NCBI GenBank assembly: GCA_029378245.1
Contig: JARKIF010000095.1
Span: 1-64,000 of the forward strand
DNA length: 64,000 nt
Direction of reading: 5' to 3'
From: Roridomyces roridus
Lineage: Eukaryota; Basidiomycota; Agaricomycetes; Agaricales; Mycenaceae
Made by a program: the position numbers and the translations under genes. A model generated the notes under the pieces. It was given only the letters and a program-made list of their open reading frames with translations. It was not told the origin of the DNA and ran no database searches. Below are positions 1-12,119 of this stretch, in pieces (within the stretch, counting starts at the first letter, position 1; each line of letters starts with the position of its first letter).

Positions 1-334
1 ACGTGCGTTTTGGATAGGTCAGATCCACTCTGCTATAAGTACAAGACAAAGGTTTTCTTGGCACAGACGAATTTCGTCTTGGACAGAAAACACCAAAGAC
101 GACGCATCTGGAAATCGTTTAAACAAAGGATGGATTACAATTTTGAGGGGGAAATGAAAGCTCAGTGAACAAATAGCCGTCCTCGTCCTGCTCGACGGGC
201 TCGGTTTCGGGAACCGTGGGCTTCGCGGACACCGTCCGACCCAACTTCTTCTCCCCGTGATCCCTCCAATACGTTCCAAGTTCTTTGTACAGCGCCTCCC
301 AGCGCGCCTCGTTCTAGTTCTTGACGGCTGCAAG

Positions 335-1183
335 CTAATCACTTTCGCCCCGTGGTGTCTGGGCGCTCAGAGACGACGAGCTCCGAGTCGCCGGTCTTCC
401 GGAACTGGGTGAAGACTTTGGTCGAGCTTTGAGATGCTTCGGCAAGCCTGGGAAAAATGAGCCGGCAGAATATAGACTTGCATAGCACTGACCGGGCGCG
501 ACTGGCGGAGGACCATAGTGAATAAAATGAAACGACGCGGCCGTGATTGCGTTTGCGTGCTTGGGCCAGTCATACGTCAATTTACTTACCACTCTGCGGT
601 AAAAGTCAGTCATTATTATGAGCGTGGCGGCTGCGAAGCACGACGGCGGGAGAAAGCACGCCATGCGGAAGTCGAAAGCAAACAGTTGTCCGTCTGCTGC
701 CCTTCTGCGAAAGTGGTTGGGTCTAATGTCGCACGGGCAGAGGAACAAGCCGTCTGCGGCTTCGGAGACGATGTCGACGCGGCGGCGGCGGTCTCTCTTG
801 AGTTTGAGGATCTGAAACTACCATTTGATAACGAATATGGCAGACAGGGGTGGTACTTACGATATTGATCTGGTTCTGCAAGTCCTCGATGGAGTTGTAG
901 CGAGCTAGCCGGCCGTCAATCCAGAAGAACGACAGGGTGTCGATGTAGCCAGCCCCGACGTGCCCGGGTGTAAGATCCGGTCCACGGACAGCAATGAGTC
1001 TCTGCACGGCCTGAGCCACGTCTTTGATATCACGCGCTGTACATTTGCAATCGTCGCCCTCGATGTACTCCATAATGATGTAGCCCATTCCCTGCGACCG
1101 GAAGGCATCAAAGACACGAGGGATTTGCACCACAGAGGAGCCAGGAGTATAGTCTACGGGGTTGCAACAATCTTTTGCGAGGC
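335..1183 (-). CDS. Kinase-like (APH/choline-kinase-like) protein, 5' end unresolved
   Basis: This is a fragment of the large basidiomycete family of small-molecule-kinase-like proteins. Read on the minus strand, the first part carries VFDAF, then GYIIMEYIEGD (hinge region of the kinase fold), then GPVGAGYI-like and FFW segments. A 43- or 49-nt GT-AG intron (donor at 860) leads into LFLCPCDIRPNHF...DGQLFAFDF, which matches the family's catalytic-loop and DFG-like regions, here degenerate, followed by CFLPPSCFA and a C-terminal SFHFIHYG segment. The asparagine after DIRP and the aspartate of FDF are the likely Mg/ATP-handling positions. The 5' exons above about 1183 could not be placed with confidence, so the gene may be longer or broken. 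The family call is good; substrate and activity are unknown. Confidence 0.6.
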
Positions 1184-1529
1184 AGATATTCGCGCATCCG
1201 GGCATGTGGGCGTGCGCTAACCTCAAGTGCGCTGACTATAAGAATGGGACGACGAGGCAGAAGTTTGGGCCAAGGAAGGCGCTTGTTGGGTCGTGAGTGT
1301 ATTTCTCATTTTTTTGGGTGCTTGCTGATGTCCCGTTTGAAGTAAACTCGTCCATCGTACTCGCAAGCCGGCTTTGGAAGATATTTGGGCGCCTTGCTGT
1401 GATTCTCAAAAATGCGTGGATACGGTCCGGGATATGTTGATGAACGCGATGATGAAGACCAAGCGTTGAATTGGGACGATGAACTAGAATGATTCTTGTG
1501 CTCTTTGTATTATTCCCGAACTGGGAGGC

Positions 1530-2690
1530 GCCGAAAAAAACAGCGGCAGTCCCTTCCCGCCCAGACTAGTTATCGGCACGAGAATACCTGCGTAAAGTGA
1601 ACGAACGGGGTCGTTCCCCGACGGCGAGAAGGTGAAGTTGGCAACGAGCTCGGAGAGGATGACTTGTGTCTCCGAAATGCTGGCGCACTTTCAACATGCT
1701 GCATCGAACCAGAAATTGAACATACCCGAAGCGCCAGCCAAGCATGTATTAAATGGGCATTTGGATATTGTTCTGAGATAAAACACTCACACAGACGCGG
1801 TACCCTCCCGCAAAGGTCATCCTGCGACTTTAAATTGCTGTGGAGAAATAAAACGAAACTTACAAGTGAGCATAAGGACCCAACGCCTGTCCTTTACAGG
1901 GATCACCATCTATCCACCGAGACGGCTTGAATTCATGGGCATCATCTCCCCAGAGCGACTCCAATATAAACTCGATCAAAATTCAACTCGGAATACAATA
2001 AGGCATTCAACTTGCCTTCGATACGAAGCAATAGCAACAGCAACGAACTGGCCTTTTCGAACCGGCAGCTGATTGATACGTTCTCCAGACGCGGTGATGA
2101 TCTCCTCCGCCAGTGAAATAACCATAACCTTCTCGGCGACGCGTTCGAGGTACTGCGGCTGGATATAGACACAATGTTTCTTTGATCAGGGCGTTGAGCA
2201 AGGGCATCGAGTCGTAGTCCATTTGACGGTTGTTGCGATGATTGAATTCGAATATTTCGGCGCGCAGGTTTTCTTGGTATGGAGGATCTTTTGCAAGTTC
2301 GTGGAGGCACCAGGCGAGTGCGTCTGCCTGGAAGTTCATGTTAGATATCCATGGAGGAGAAAGGCACAATGTATACACTGGTATCCTGCCCGCCCAAAAG
2401 AATGACGCGAATCTGCTCTGCGAGTTCAGTAGCCGAGATTTTCGTCTTGCGCTGTTCGTAAAGACTCTTGACTGGTTCAATGAGCTCACAGCCTGGATAA
2501 TGGGAATTTTACTCAACTCAGAATACCGAGTATGTCGTTGTCTTGTTCCTCCCATCTTGTCCTTGACGGAGCGAAACCGTTGCAAAGCGCGGAATGCGGT
2601 TGTAGGCAGACGGACGGCTTGCCGGAGGATGAAGGTCGGGATCCACGGGAGGAGAGCATCAGCCATGCCGTTCGACGATGGCAAGTGGAC
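1530..2690 (-). pseudogene. Cytochrome P450, C-terminal half, decayed
   Basis: The minus strand carries a chain of P450 landmarks: an LLGGQDTS-type I-helix around 2395, then ADALAWCLHELAKDPP, then MPLLNALIKETLCLYPA (K-helix ExxR region), then VAIASYRR, SLWGDDAHEFKPSRW (PERF-like region), AGGYRVC (heme-cysteine loop, about 1795), LGWRFG, and a C-terminal ELVANFTF / LVPITSLGGKGLPL tail. These lie in exons separated by short GT-AG introns. The frame changes between the upstream segment (PWIPTFILRQAVRLPTT) and the I-helix, and no clean splice joins the heme loop to LGWRFG, so I read it as a pseudogene or badly disrupted gene. An N-terminal half is not clearly visible. Subfamily not assigned. Confidence 0.65.
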
Positions 2691-2699
2691 GTCGGCGCG

Positions 2700-3450
2700 C
2701 CTTCCGTTTATTGTTCACGGATCGTTTACCGGCGTTGGGCGAGAGTTCGGAGGCTTCCATTTGGCTTGAGAAGCGGGCTGTGGGGTTGGTGGACCGTGGA
2801 AGTTGGAAAGAAGATGCGGCCGCGGAGTGATTGATTGATGATTCCTTCAGATGGAAATCTTTTAAATTCTGCCCACCTGCGCAGCACAGATGCCGACGGT
2901 GTAAGTACACGGACGCGCATGTATCACATCGTTGACGATTGGGCCAAGTTTAAGGGGCAGCTGGCAGCAGTCCACCAACTTTGTTTCTTCAACTCGTCGT
3001 AGTTACCGAATCAAAGAGGGCTCACGGCTCCGTTCCGACCTTCCTTTTCGGACTTGCGATTCTTGATCGATCCTTGATCCGACGCAGGCGCCCAACGGAA
3101 CTGCTTGCGGCGTGGGAGCCGAGAAGAAGATCGGATGTCGATAACATCTTTTCCTTGAACAACCATATTGCTTTTCATGTTGGGCTGTTTGAACGCGTCT
3201 GGGTCGGAGCTGAGCCAGGGGAATGCACCTGACGTCCTGAAGTGCGCAAACGGCGCCTTCCATGATATGCACCGTCGGGCATGATTCGGGGTATGTGGTT
3301 TTCGGCCAGGCGACTTGGTATTGACCACAGAGTAACCAGAAGCGTCAGGTTCAGAATGCGCAAATGAGACGGCCGAGTCGTCCCGATGTACCGCGAAGGA
3401 AGGATACCAGAGTCGAGGATAGTCGAGCTCCATCGTCGGCGAGCAGGGTA
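2700..3450 (-). other. Unrecognised, possibly P450 5' remnant
   Basis: Upstream of the P450 on the same strand is an open stretch (3433 to 3011) containing FRTSGAFPWLSSDPDAF and PDGAYHGRRR-like segments. The SSDPDAF piece resembles the DPxA region near the P450 N-terminus, but no membrane anchor or continuous frame connects it to the I-helix part. I cannot assign it firmly; it may be the decayed 5' half of the same gene. Confidence 0.2.
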
Positions 3451-3802
3451 GAGTATGAGCCTGTGGGCAGCGGCGACAACGAGTCCTTGGTACTCTGAAT
3501 TCTTGAATAGTCAGGGTTTACAACCTTACAGCATCATGATCAATCAAACGCGTCAAACCAACGCCAAACGATCGCCTCTCTCTCCTTCCACCATCATCTC
3601 ATCCACGCGACTTCTTCCCATCCTGCGCTCGACCACTGCCTCCAGTACGTGCTTCTCTCTCCCCGCCCTGTTCCCGACAGCTTGACATCTCGCCCAGTCT
3701 CCCCGCTCTTGACGTTCCACATTCCTCGCCCGACCTGCACCGCCGAGTACGCGTTTCTCCCTACACCTCCTCACCAGCTTGACACCTCGCCCAGGCCTCA
3801 CG

Positions 3803-5112
3803 ATGCAAAGCGCCATGATCAAAGGCACCTCACACTACGTCCATAGCCCCCACTTCAAGCTCTCCCTCACCCCGGTACCGCCGGAAGACCTTGAGACGGC
3901 GGGTCATCCCTCAGACTTAACACGGGCGTGGTATATACGCCAGGGTGTGCATCCCTGGCCGTCCTGTCATGGCGCGGTTTCAGCTAACGCACTGCGACCC
4001 CAGGGCGTGAGTTGGCGGCCTCGAGGCTCACCGCCAGCATTAAGAGGGCGGGATGGGAGCCAGCATTGGAAACTGTAAGTCTTCCCGTCGTTGCCTCGGC
4101 TCGATCAACCTCACGCGTCATTCTAAAGACTATGTCGCAAGTTATCCTGACGGAAAAGATGATGACGGCTGTCTGGCGGCGAGCCACGCTCAACGGACAT
4201 CCCGCCGCTGTCGCCAACGCCAAGGACAACCTCAATTCTTTCTATTGCTATGTGGGCGCCTTGTCGTCGTCCGGCCTCGACCCGCGCCTTCGGATTCTGG
4301 ATCAGTTATTCGATTCTCTCATCAAGGTTGCCCTCGCCGCTCGGAAGGCCTACTTGTCAGTTTGACTGTTGCCCGTTCCTGCGGTGAACTGATCTGTCAT
4401 CCAGCGGAGCGAAGTATCGGGTCAGAGAACCCAAACTCGACGACCAGAATCCCGGTTCGTACTCTGTTTACTCCTCAGGCCCGCCCAGTCTCACCTTTGG
4501 TCATAGTTTGCATTTCTATGCGCCACCTTGCCAAGGTTCAGCGCCTCTCAGACACTCAAGGAACCGGGGTGGGTACACGCGAGGGGAGCGAAGAGGAGGA
4601 GTCGGAGGAGAGCGGGTCAGCGCAAAAGAGCTCGCTTGAGGTGCGTGGACACTCAGGCTGTCTCGTACTCTTTGATTGCTGACCCTGTTTGCTTGAAGGC
4701 TCTGGCCTTTGTCGCCGCGATCTCTTTAAAGCTAGAGTTGCAAATGAATGGTGCGTTAGGTTCCGCCCAATCTTCACGCGATCGAGCACTTATTTGCGTG
4801 CAGGGGCTGGGCCTTCCTCCCTTCCTCCTGTGTGTTGCCTGATATCGCTACCGATTTCTACTGCTCACTTGCTTCCGCAGACGCCTTACCCGACGACTCC
4901 TCGCTATATGGTCCATGCTAATCGTTTCTCAAAGACGGAACCACAAGGCACCTCACCCGCGTCTTCTTCTGCCGAAACGCCGTGGAGCCAGAAGAGCTGG
5001 AACTCTGGTTCGTCTTGTATCACGATCCGCTCGACTTGTGCTCACTTTTGGCCAGATCATGTCTCACCGCTGCGTCTGCCAGTGAGGGATGACGACGAGG
5101 ATGTGTTTATGT
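3803..5112 (+). CDS. RNase III-fold-like family protein, copy A
   Basis: First copy of the tandem family. Exon 1 (3803-3944, ending in phase 1) encodes HFKLSLTPVPPEDLE...RAWYIRQ. Exon 2 (4004-4074, ending in phase 0) begins G-R-E-L-A-A-S. Exon 3 (4129-4355, ending in phase 2) holds SQVILTEKMMTAVW and the core NSFYCYVGALSSSGL, then LDQLFDSLIKVALAARKAY. In an RNase III domain the stretch around VGAL would carry Asp and Glu; here they are Asn and Tyr. A short exon FGAKYRVREPKLDDQNP and a Ser/Glu-rich tail follow. Start ATG 3803 is chosen because it gives the same exon-1 phase as the other copies; ATG 3815 is an alternative. The 3' end beyond about 4660 is uncertain. Confidence 0.5.
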
Positions 5113-5399
5113 AGGCGGTATGTGTGGAACTAGCTCTTTGGGACGCGACTGATTTGTCTTTAGGGTGGACTGGTGCGGTGGCGAAGCGTCGAGAGTAGAA
5201 GCCTCGCGTGGCATTTTCTTGGATGGCAAATTTGTAGCATGAATTGTATATGGATTTGTATTGCTTCTGGATGTATGGATTATTACTCTTTCATTTTCTC
5301 CATATCTTGTGGCGTCCAAATCGTCGGTGAAGAAATGCAAAAATCGGAGTGGTGGCAACAACGGACAACAAACCTTCTTGCTTGCCAGTGCTATGCCCG

Positions 5400-8300
5400 G
5401 ATATTCGACTTTTTCTTCAGCCCGAGGCAGGGGTTGGCGCGTTTGAGAGCCGACTTGGAGGAACGACACGGCCATGACCTTCAAGACCTTGTCCCAGTCG
5501 AGGAAAAATTGGACGATCACGAAATGAAAAGACAGCTTCGCTCCAAGATCATCGGCTCTACCTTGTTGGAGTTCAACTATTGGGGGCAGTCCAGGATGGT
5601 AGGAATGCCACACAGTGAGTTTCAGCTCGTCATCCGAAGTGAATGGCACCGTTGACCGATGCCGCTTAGATTACAAATGCAAGTACAAGTCATCCCTCGA
5701 TGCAATGCCGCTTTGGTCCTCGACGATTCGAATTCAAGCTTACTGCGAATGCCTGGGCGCTGGATGCAACGTTGTTGGACCGTCAGGAGGGAGGAATGCG
5801 AAGCAGTCGTGACCACCCACGCGAGCCACCGAACTTTTGTAAAGAAGAGTGGTCGCAATGTTCGCTTTTTTTAAGTCACTGGCGGTCTGTGCCGTGAATG
5901 GTGTGTACGTCCTCACCGCAACTTTGCTGCTCGAGCTAATGCCATGAAGTGCTGCCCGTTTTCGACGACCCAGTGTCAGAAACGGAATGGGTCGGCATCT
6001 TTTGTCCGCCCTTCCCGCATTCAAGCCGCCGGAGGCGGACATCCCAGTGTATTTACATCTTGAGGTTTTTTCGGATAATAGTGCGGGCATTCTTCATTTT
6101 GTCTTTCAGCGCTGACTGTCTCAACAGGCCTGTTTCACGTCGCGTCCCATGGTACTACTAGTATGGCACTGAAGTACTGCAATCGCCCGCCGAATATCGA
6201 CGAATCAGAAGTCGACCAGGCCTGCGACGCACGGAGATCGTCTGCACCGCGCGTGGTTGCCTTCGACTTCTCCAACGCCATGTATTTGCTCTCTCGTCTG
6301 CTTGAGCTGTTTCAGCTGACATACTTGTCAGGCGCGGCGCGACAATCGAAAAGGAACAACGACCCTCCGGGCATCTGCTTTCCGCCATTCGATCTTCCAC
6401 TTTGCCTCCGACGCGTCTGAACGCCAAGAGAAGATTGCAGCTTCACCAAGTAACGGGCCTGTAAATGCCCAGTCGCCCCCTACAAGGTGAATTTTGCGCT
6501 CCTCATCGATAGTGCACAATTGACCGATGGCTTGAAGCACCCCAGCTGTTATACATGAGCAGTCTCAGTCCTCATGTTTCCCTTGTATGGTGTGTACTTT
6601 TTTCTCGACCCTACGCCGCGGATTAAAGTAATTACAGATCTGGGCGCAATGCTGGTTCGGGGTGGTCCAAGGATCCAACTCGAGCTTTCAATGGCCAGTC
6701 GAGACAACGCACGTTCTGCACATATCATCCGACGGGTTTGCCCGCGTTTTGCCAAACCACGGTGGTCTGCACTTTGAATCAGTTGTCACTGTTAGTTTTG
6801 TCCCATCTCCTCCGTTCGTGACATGCTGACCTGGACGCGACTTTTGCAGACAATTCGCGCCAATAACGCCGATTCCCTCAAGGATAACCACTCTGGTCTT
6901 CGACACGTCAACATGGCTCACCTTGGCTGTCAACGAGTCGTAGATGGATTTAACTTGGCTGCTCATCTTCACTGGGAATGCAGGAGATCATTGTCGAGCG
7001 TGCTGCTTTCGGCCCTCGCGACGTACACCGCAAGGCCATTTGCTCGCGCAAGGTACGTTTTGGCTTTCGGACTTTGGCGTTAATCTGACGAGACGACTAG
7101 TCCCATCTGCTCTGGGCTTGTCAAGGTCTTCGTTTGCTGGAAAACTCGCATTGTGGATGGTTCGTCCGTCGTCTATTGTTTTACTCGTGGCCGTCTAATG
7201 CAGGTGCATCAGGCCAATGCTTTTTTTTGTCGTCAAGCAGCAGATGGAAAATTGGTTCCACAGTGCTCGTCGTTACCTGGCTGCCGCGCCTTGCCGGTTA
7301 TGTCAATGGATATATTGGAATTGCGCTTGAGGTACGCACTTCTGGTATTTGTGCATATTCTGCTACTCAATATGGAATGGAGCCTCGGGCTTGAGGTCGG
7401 AGGAGTAAGTTCTTCCTCCACTGGCTCGAGTTCGTGGCTGAACTTCATTGGCAGGGCCCTCCAGAATGCATATGGTTTCAGATCGCATATTGCTGCACAT
7501 AAGTACCGCTTGGCACGAGATCGACTCGAGAGAAACGGTAGGCTCATATTACATGAATCTGGAATCACGCTCAACGGCATTGAATATAGGGCAACACTCC
7601 CTCTAGCGCAAAGTCGCAACTCGACAGGTCGTGGCGGCGTCTCGCGCACGGCTTCTGTCATCCTTCGGAACTTGCTACCTGCGCTACGACTTGAGCAGAC
7701 TCTGATAATCACGTGACTACAGACAGACGAAGAATTGCGAGCAGCAGCACGAGACGTTTGTCCACACCTCGGTCGTCAAGCGATGCGTGTAACTGGGCCC
7801 GACCAATGCCATCCCGTCGCGCCGGATCTTGCCAAGCAAGTTCCTTTCCGTCCCGAATAACGAATGCTTTCTCTCGTTACATGGCCAGCAAAAAGTATCT
7901 ACGGCCTTCAAACGTGGGCTCATGCAGCGTCTTCGTGAAGGCGCGGGGATGGGCGATTTGGACTCGAGCGCCAAGGAGAAGGAGATCAAGGAGGTGACGC
8001 GAAAGAAGAAGACACTCAGGAAGTCACGCATGTCGAGGAGGGAATCAAGGCGGTCGTCGAGGGTGGTGCAGGACAGTCCGGTCTGGACCAATCCCTGTCG
8101 ATGCAGCTTTGGCTAAGCAAGGCGTGGTAGAGGTCGGTTTTGTCCCTCTTTCAATCGTCATCTGACGTTTTCCTGCAGCCTTGCAAAACGCCGACCCGTG
8201 TTAGTTCTCTGGAATCATCAAGTTGGAGGACATAGTCGGGTTTGTTTCCTCTTTGTTACTCACCACCCTGTCTGACTCTTCCTCTAGAACTCGACTAGGA

Positions 8301-8850
8301 TGAATTCGCCCCCAGGATGCTCACGGGGATCTCTACATCTTCAAGGGACCGTCTGAATACCGCACTATCTCAGAGGCTCCAGCTTCTTTTGTTGCCGCAA
8401 CGCGCCTCCGGCTTCCCGACCGCGAGCCCAGTGCAGACGGTCCTGGACCACGAATCGAGCCCGACCCTCGGCGTCAAGTGAAGGAACCCACGCCGACACT
8501 TGTAGCCCGCATTGTCCTTCCTACGAGGCATCTGCACGTCGTCGTCCACTTGCGCTGCCCCGAGGCGATCTTACTCAAACGTTAGAGCTAAGACTGCACC
8601 TTCTGGAACGCCCGCGAGCGTAATATTAATAAAGGTTGGCCCACATCCATTGCGCAAACGATATACCTGTCGGCTGACGACCTCGATCCAGATTCTGTGC
8701 CACCAAACGGCGTGTTCCTAAGATTGGATTCGCGCTCGGCCATCGGTTTACGGGCATCCTTATCTACAGTCGTGTGTTGTGGAACGAATAAGTACACATT
8801 TCTTTATCTTCTCGATGTCTCTTCCATCCAGTGTCGCGAATAATGGGGTG
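5400..8850 (+). other. Unrecognised intron-rich plus-strand locus
   Basis: Several open, coding-looking segments follow one another on the plus strand, joined by plausible short introns: about 5420-5614 (LRADLEERHGHDLQDLVP, NYWGQSRMVGMPH), 5670-5865 (CRFGPRRFEFKLTANAW), 5950-6115 (VFDDPVSETEWVGIFCPPFP), 6165-6480, 6600-6780 (DPTPRIKVITDLGAMLVRG), 8317-8586 (DLYIFKGPSEYRTISEAP) and 8636-8790 (IYLSADDLDPDSVPPNGVF). I do not recognise a family. Several segments look beta-rich, which could suggest an immunoglobulin-like or arrestin-like fold, but this is weak. It may be one large gene, now partly decayed, since frames do not all join. It sits between family copies A and C. Confidence 0.3.
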
Positions 8851-9198
8851 GATTGGCAGCGCAGGTTGTGTTGCTACTTTGAGATGCCTCGGCGCAATCA
8901 GTCGCTTAGTGGATTTGCAATCTGTGGGAAGTCTGTCTGCGTTCCGCGGAAGCTTTTGACAATTCGATGGCTTTCGATGGCGAATTCGAGAGAATTTGAG
9001 CTGATTCGAGTCGGAAGAAAGGAGCCAGGATCGCACATTCTATCATTCCGCCGTGTCAGATTCCGGACCACATTTGCGTCCCACATACATCTGCGCAGAA
9101 AAATCAAATAAAAAGAATACATGCTAGCGAGAGTCGGGGGATTCAAAAAATATATGTTGCCCCACACCCCTATGCCCGAAGGGCGCCTGATGTAGTTG

Positions 9199-9282
9199 AT
9201 ACCTTAGGGATTCGAACCCCAGTCCCTCAAGGAGGTTCGGTCTCAGGGCGGGAAAACGCTGTTTACCACTGAGCCAAGGTAG
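9199..9282 (-). ncRNA. tRNA-like sequence upstream of copy C
   Basis: On the minus strand this 84-nt stretch has a pol III A box (TGGCTCAGTGG) and a perfect B box (GGTTCGAATCC), and its ends pair as an imperfect 7-bp acceptor stem (CTACCTT with AAGGTAT). The spacing and a long variable-arm-like middle suggest a class II tRNA shape, but the anticodon loop lacks the usual T33 and no clear anticodon can be read. It may be a degenerate tRNA gene or the head of a SINE. A close relative lies at 47040-47121, in the same divergent position relative to another copy of the gene family. Confidence 0.55.
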
Positions 9283-9594
9283 CTGGCGAAGGGTCCTGAC
9301 CGATCCTTGGTGGATTATGCATTCCTGGGACTCTGGTACGCAATGCGAGTTGGCACTGCGAGGACGTCGATTAATTAATTCCATCCATTTTGGGCCTGCA
9401 ATTTCTGATTGGCGTCGCGTCCTAGCCGACCGACCCCGCCGATTCTGAGATATATGACCCTTGCAGCTGCGCCTCGGGAAGGTTCATTGCAACAAGTAAG
9501 TCCTGGTAGTAGGAATGAGCAGACTGGAGCCAGAAAGCTTGAATCCTCGGCGTACATACCACCAAACAACGCGACATCTCTCTTCTCGACCACC

Positions 9595-11841
9595 ATGTCC
9601 GAGTCCGACGCAGTGTTAAGCTGGGTCCAAGCACCACAACCGGCCTTGTACGCGAACGAAATCGATCTCAGGATGAAGCTGGATGACTACCTCCGTGGCG
9701 AGATTCAGATTCATGTCCGCACCTCCAAGTCCTTCGTCGTTTCTCCTCCTCCGCTCGAATATGATGCGTGGAACATGGCGCTGTACCAAGTGGGAAGAAA
9801 GAGGTATCTCGTGGAGAACAGAGGTCTTTCCCTTCCTCTATTGCAGTCAGGCTGTTACTTGAACGGAGTTCCAGGACGTGGTGCAGCCCCGTTTGGTTAT
9901 GCCCTAGCCTTTGAGGAAGCCTCGGGCGGTCTCGACGGCGTTCCCGACCGCGGCCTGTCTGGCGTGCGTTTCTATGTACCTCGTTCTTTTTGCGCGTCAC
10001 GCTTATCCACATCCCCAGCTTCTCCAAGGTATCATCATGACCGAGACGATGCTGGATGAAATCATGGGCAGAATGTCCTACGCGGGGAGAAACTTGGCAC
10101 CGTCTTCGTGCCCAGTCGCACCGCCCTTCTACCAGCTCCTCGGTGCGCTCTGCATCGCCAATGGGGTCGAGGCGGTAACCAAGTGGATGGTCGAGACGTT
10201 GACGCCCCTCATTGAGTTTGGCATCAACGCTCGGAATATGTACGTCTCCGCCAAAGAGGCTCAGCAAGAGGCGAGGAACCCGAAGAAGGACAAGGAGCGG
10301 TGCGCCTTTCTTCATCAAGTCTTTTCGTCGCCCATGACTAACCGTCGCCTCAGGTCCCGCAAGCCTGTTTCCCAGCAGCATGTCAGTAAAGCCGAGGCTC
10401 ATGAAATCAGAAAAGGTCAGGACATTCCCTCATATTCGCTCATCACAAGTCTCACCTCTGTCTCATTCCGTAGACTTGAAGTTCATCAGGGCGGTCTACG
10501 AGTTGGTCCACGGATCCCAGGGCGATACTAAATTCCCCACCGACTCGAATGATGACGTTACTCTGTATAGTTTGGAAGAGGCGTTGCCAGAGGACGAAGA
10601 GATGGATGGCCCTGACGCTCGGCAGTGGGGCGACGTTGATGTATGTCGCCTCTTACCACCATATTCATGACAACTGACACGACGCATAGAACGATAGTGT
10701 GCGCTCGTCGATGGCAAGTCCGCGGAGGGCCCGCGTATGTCGTCTTCTCGCCCGTGATTCCTCAAATCTCACCTGTGTATGTAGATTGAAGACGACGAAA
10801 GCTCGGTCGCGTCCTTGCCCAGACCCACTCGTATGTCGGCAACGTTGCTTGCCGTTCCCTGTCCAATAATGGTTTGTCAGCACCTTCGTCGTGTGCGCCC
10901 GGCTTACTGATCCTTTTTTGGCAGGTACCACCTTCTAATAACCAAGGGCGCCAGCCAGCCGTCGTTTCTGCACAGTTGGAGGACCGTACGATGGGAGAGG
11001 ACAAGGGGATGCGAACGGAGGGAGACAGCTGTCTTGGTGATGAATCCAATTTCGCCGTGTGTCACCTTTTCTCATCTTTGATGTTTCAGAACTAAAGCCC
11101 ACGCGCAGGACGATGATATTGGTTCCGTGTCTACCGGGTTTTCCCGTACTACTCCGACGCGGCGGCATGTACGTTGACCGACCCATCTCTGTCTCTCACT
11201 TGCTAATTTATTCACAGGGCGCAACCTTTACGCCGTCCTCCTCGACGCCCAGCCCGTTCTCCCAACGGAGCTGCAACATCGCAGATACGGACAACCAGTC
11301 GGAAGCATCATCCAAGCCTCGGCTAGCCAGCTTCTCGGATGCAAGTACTCCACGCCCAGCTCTATCCGCGCAAAACCCTCATTTAATCGGTGCGCCTCTC
11401 TCTTACATGTTGGATAGCTGCTAAACACATTTTCCGCAGATGATGGACCGCCCAGCGTCGTCTTGTCGGACCCTCTGTTCGTGCCATACGACCATGGCCT
11501 TGTTTTGTTCCGCAGCGTGGAGGAGGCATACGGGGTACGTGCTCGGCTTTCTCAATTTGGATACAATTCTCATACTACGTTTATAGATCTCCGCTTCTCA
11601 TGCCACTACGGCAAATGGTACGACTCAGTTATTCTTTTCCGTTCAATACACTGGATGTCGGACAGGATTGGCGCCGGCGGCAGAGATTGCCATGGGCTCC
11701 CCGAAGAGTCCTCGTGCCAGAGGTGTCCAGCGGCGGAGGCTTGACGTCGATAACTTTTCTCCCCGCGGGTCCTCGTGTTCCTGGACTCTATTGCGTTCTA
11801 GCAGGATCCAACTCCCTCCCTCCAAACCAACTCTCTTTTGA
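9595..11841 (+). CDS. RNase III-fold-like family protein, copy C (best preserved)
   Basis: The most intact copy. Exon 1 (9595-9823, phase 1) starts MSESDAVLSWV and contains SFVVSPPPLEYDAWN. Exon 2 (9875-9963, phase 0) starts G-R-G-A-A and reads FGYALAFEEASGG. Exon 3 (10019-10299, phase 2) holds GIIMTETMLDEIM, the core PPFYQLLGALCIANGVEA and WMVETLTPLIEFGINARN. Exon 4 (10354-10415) and exon 5 (10474-10640) give DLKFIRAVYELVHGSQG and an acidic tail; short exons (NDSVRSSMASPRRAR, IEDDESSVASLPRPT) lead to a basic end (RARGVQRRRLDV). All five junctions stay in frame. RNase III layout is inferred, but the catalytic Asp/Glu positions are G-R and F-Y-Q. The basic and acidic tails suggest a nuclear protein. 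Exons past 10640 are approximate. Confidence 0.6.
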
Positions 11842-11929
11842 TACCTCTTTTCGCCTCTCTACAGAATTATTCCGCTCCACATCATTCAAAGCGATACCCA
11901 CATACACGAGATACCTACAAGCACGATAG

Positions 11930-12115
11930 ATTCAAATTACGGTTAGATTTGTAGAATTACCATTAGATCATGTACCCCAGTATCAACCCCCAATGTAGCG
12001 AACTTCTTCTCGTTTCACAACCTCTGAAATAATGGGAATGTGTGCTGGTGTCGCGTCGATTCACATTGATAAGCGTGCACGTGATCGCGCATCTTCTCTT
12101 CCACCGTCATCTTCC
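11930..12115. repeat. 3' flank of a segmental duplication (pairs with 51290-51485)
   Basis: The sequence after copy C (GATAGATTCAAATTACGG..., GTGTCGCGTCGATTCACATT, GTGCACGTGATCGCG) is closely matched, in direct orientation, by the flank after copy H near 51290-51485. The shared noncoding flank shows that copies C and H arose by duplication of a larger block rather than by movement of coding sequence alone. Confidence 0.7.
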
Positions 12116-12119
12116 TTTC

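Noticed and set aside
5107..5649. 180-codon minus-strand frame
   Set aside because: The opposite strand over the same interval gives better splice-supported coding segments continuing downstream.
5950..6115. Possible IPT/Rel-type immunoglobulin-like domain
   Set aside because: The resemblance (WVGIFCPPFP followed by a beta-rich stretch) rests on a short segment that needs a frame change; too weak to call.
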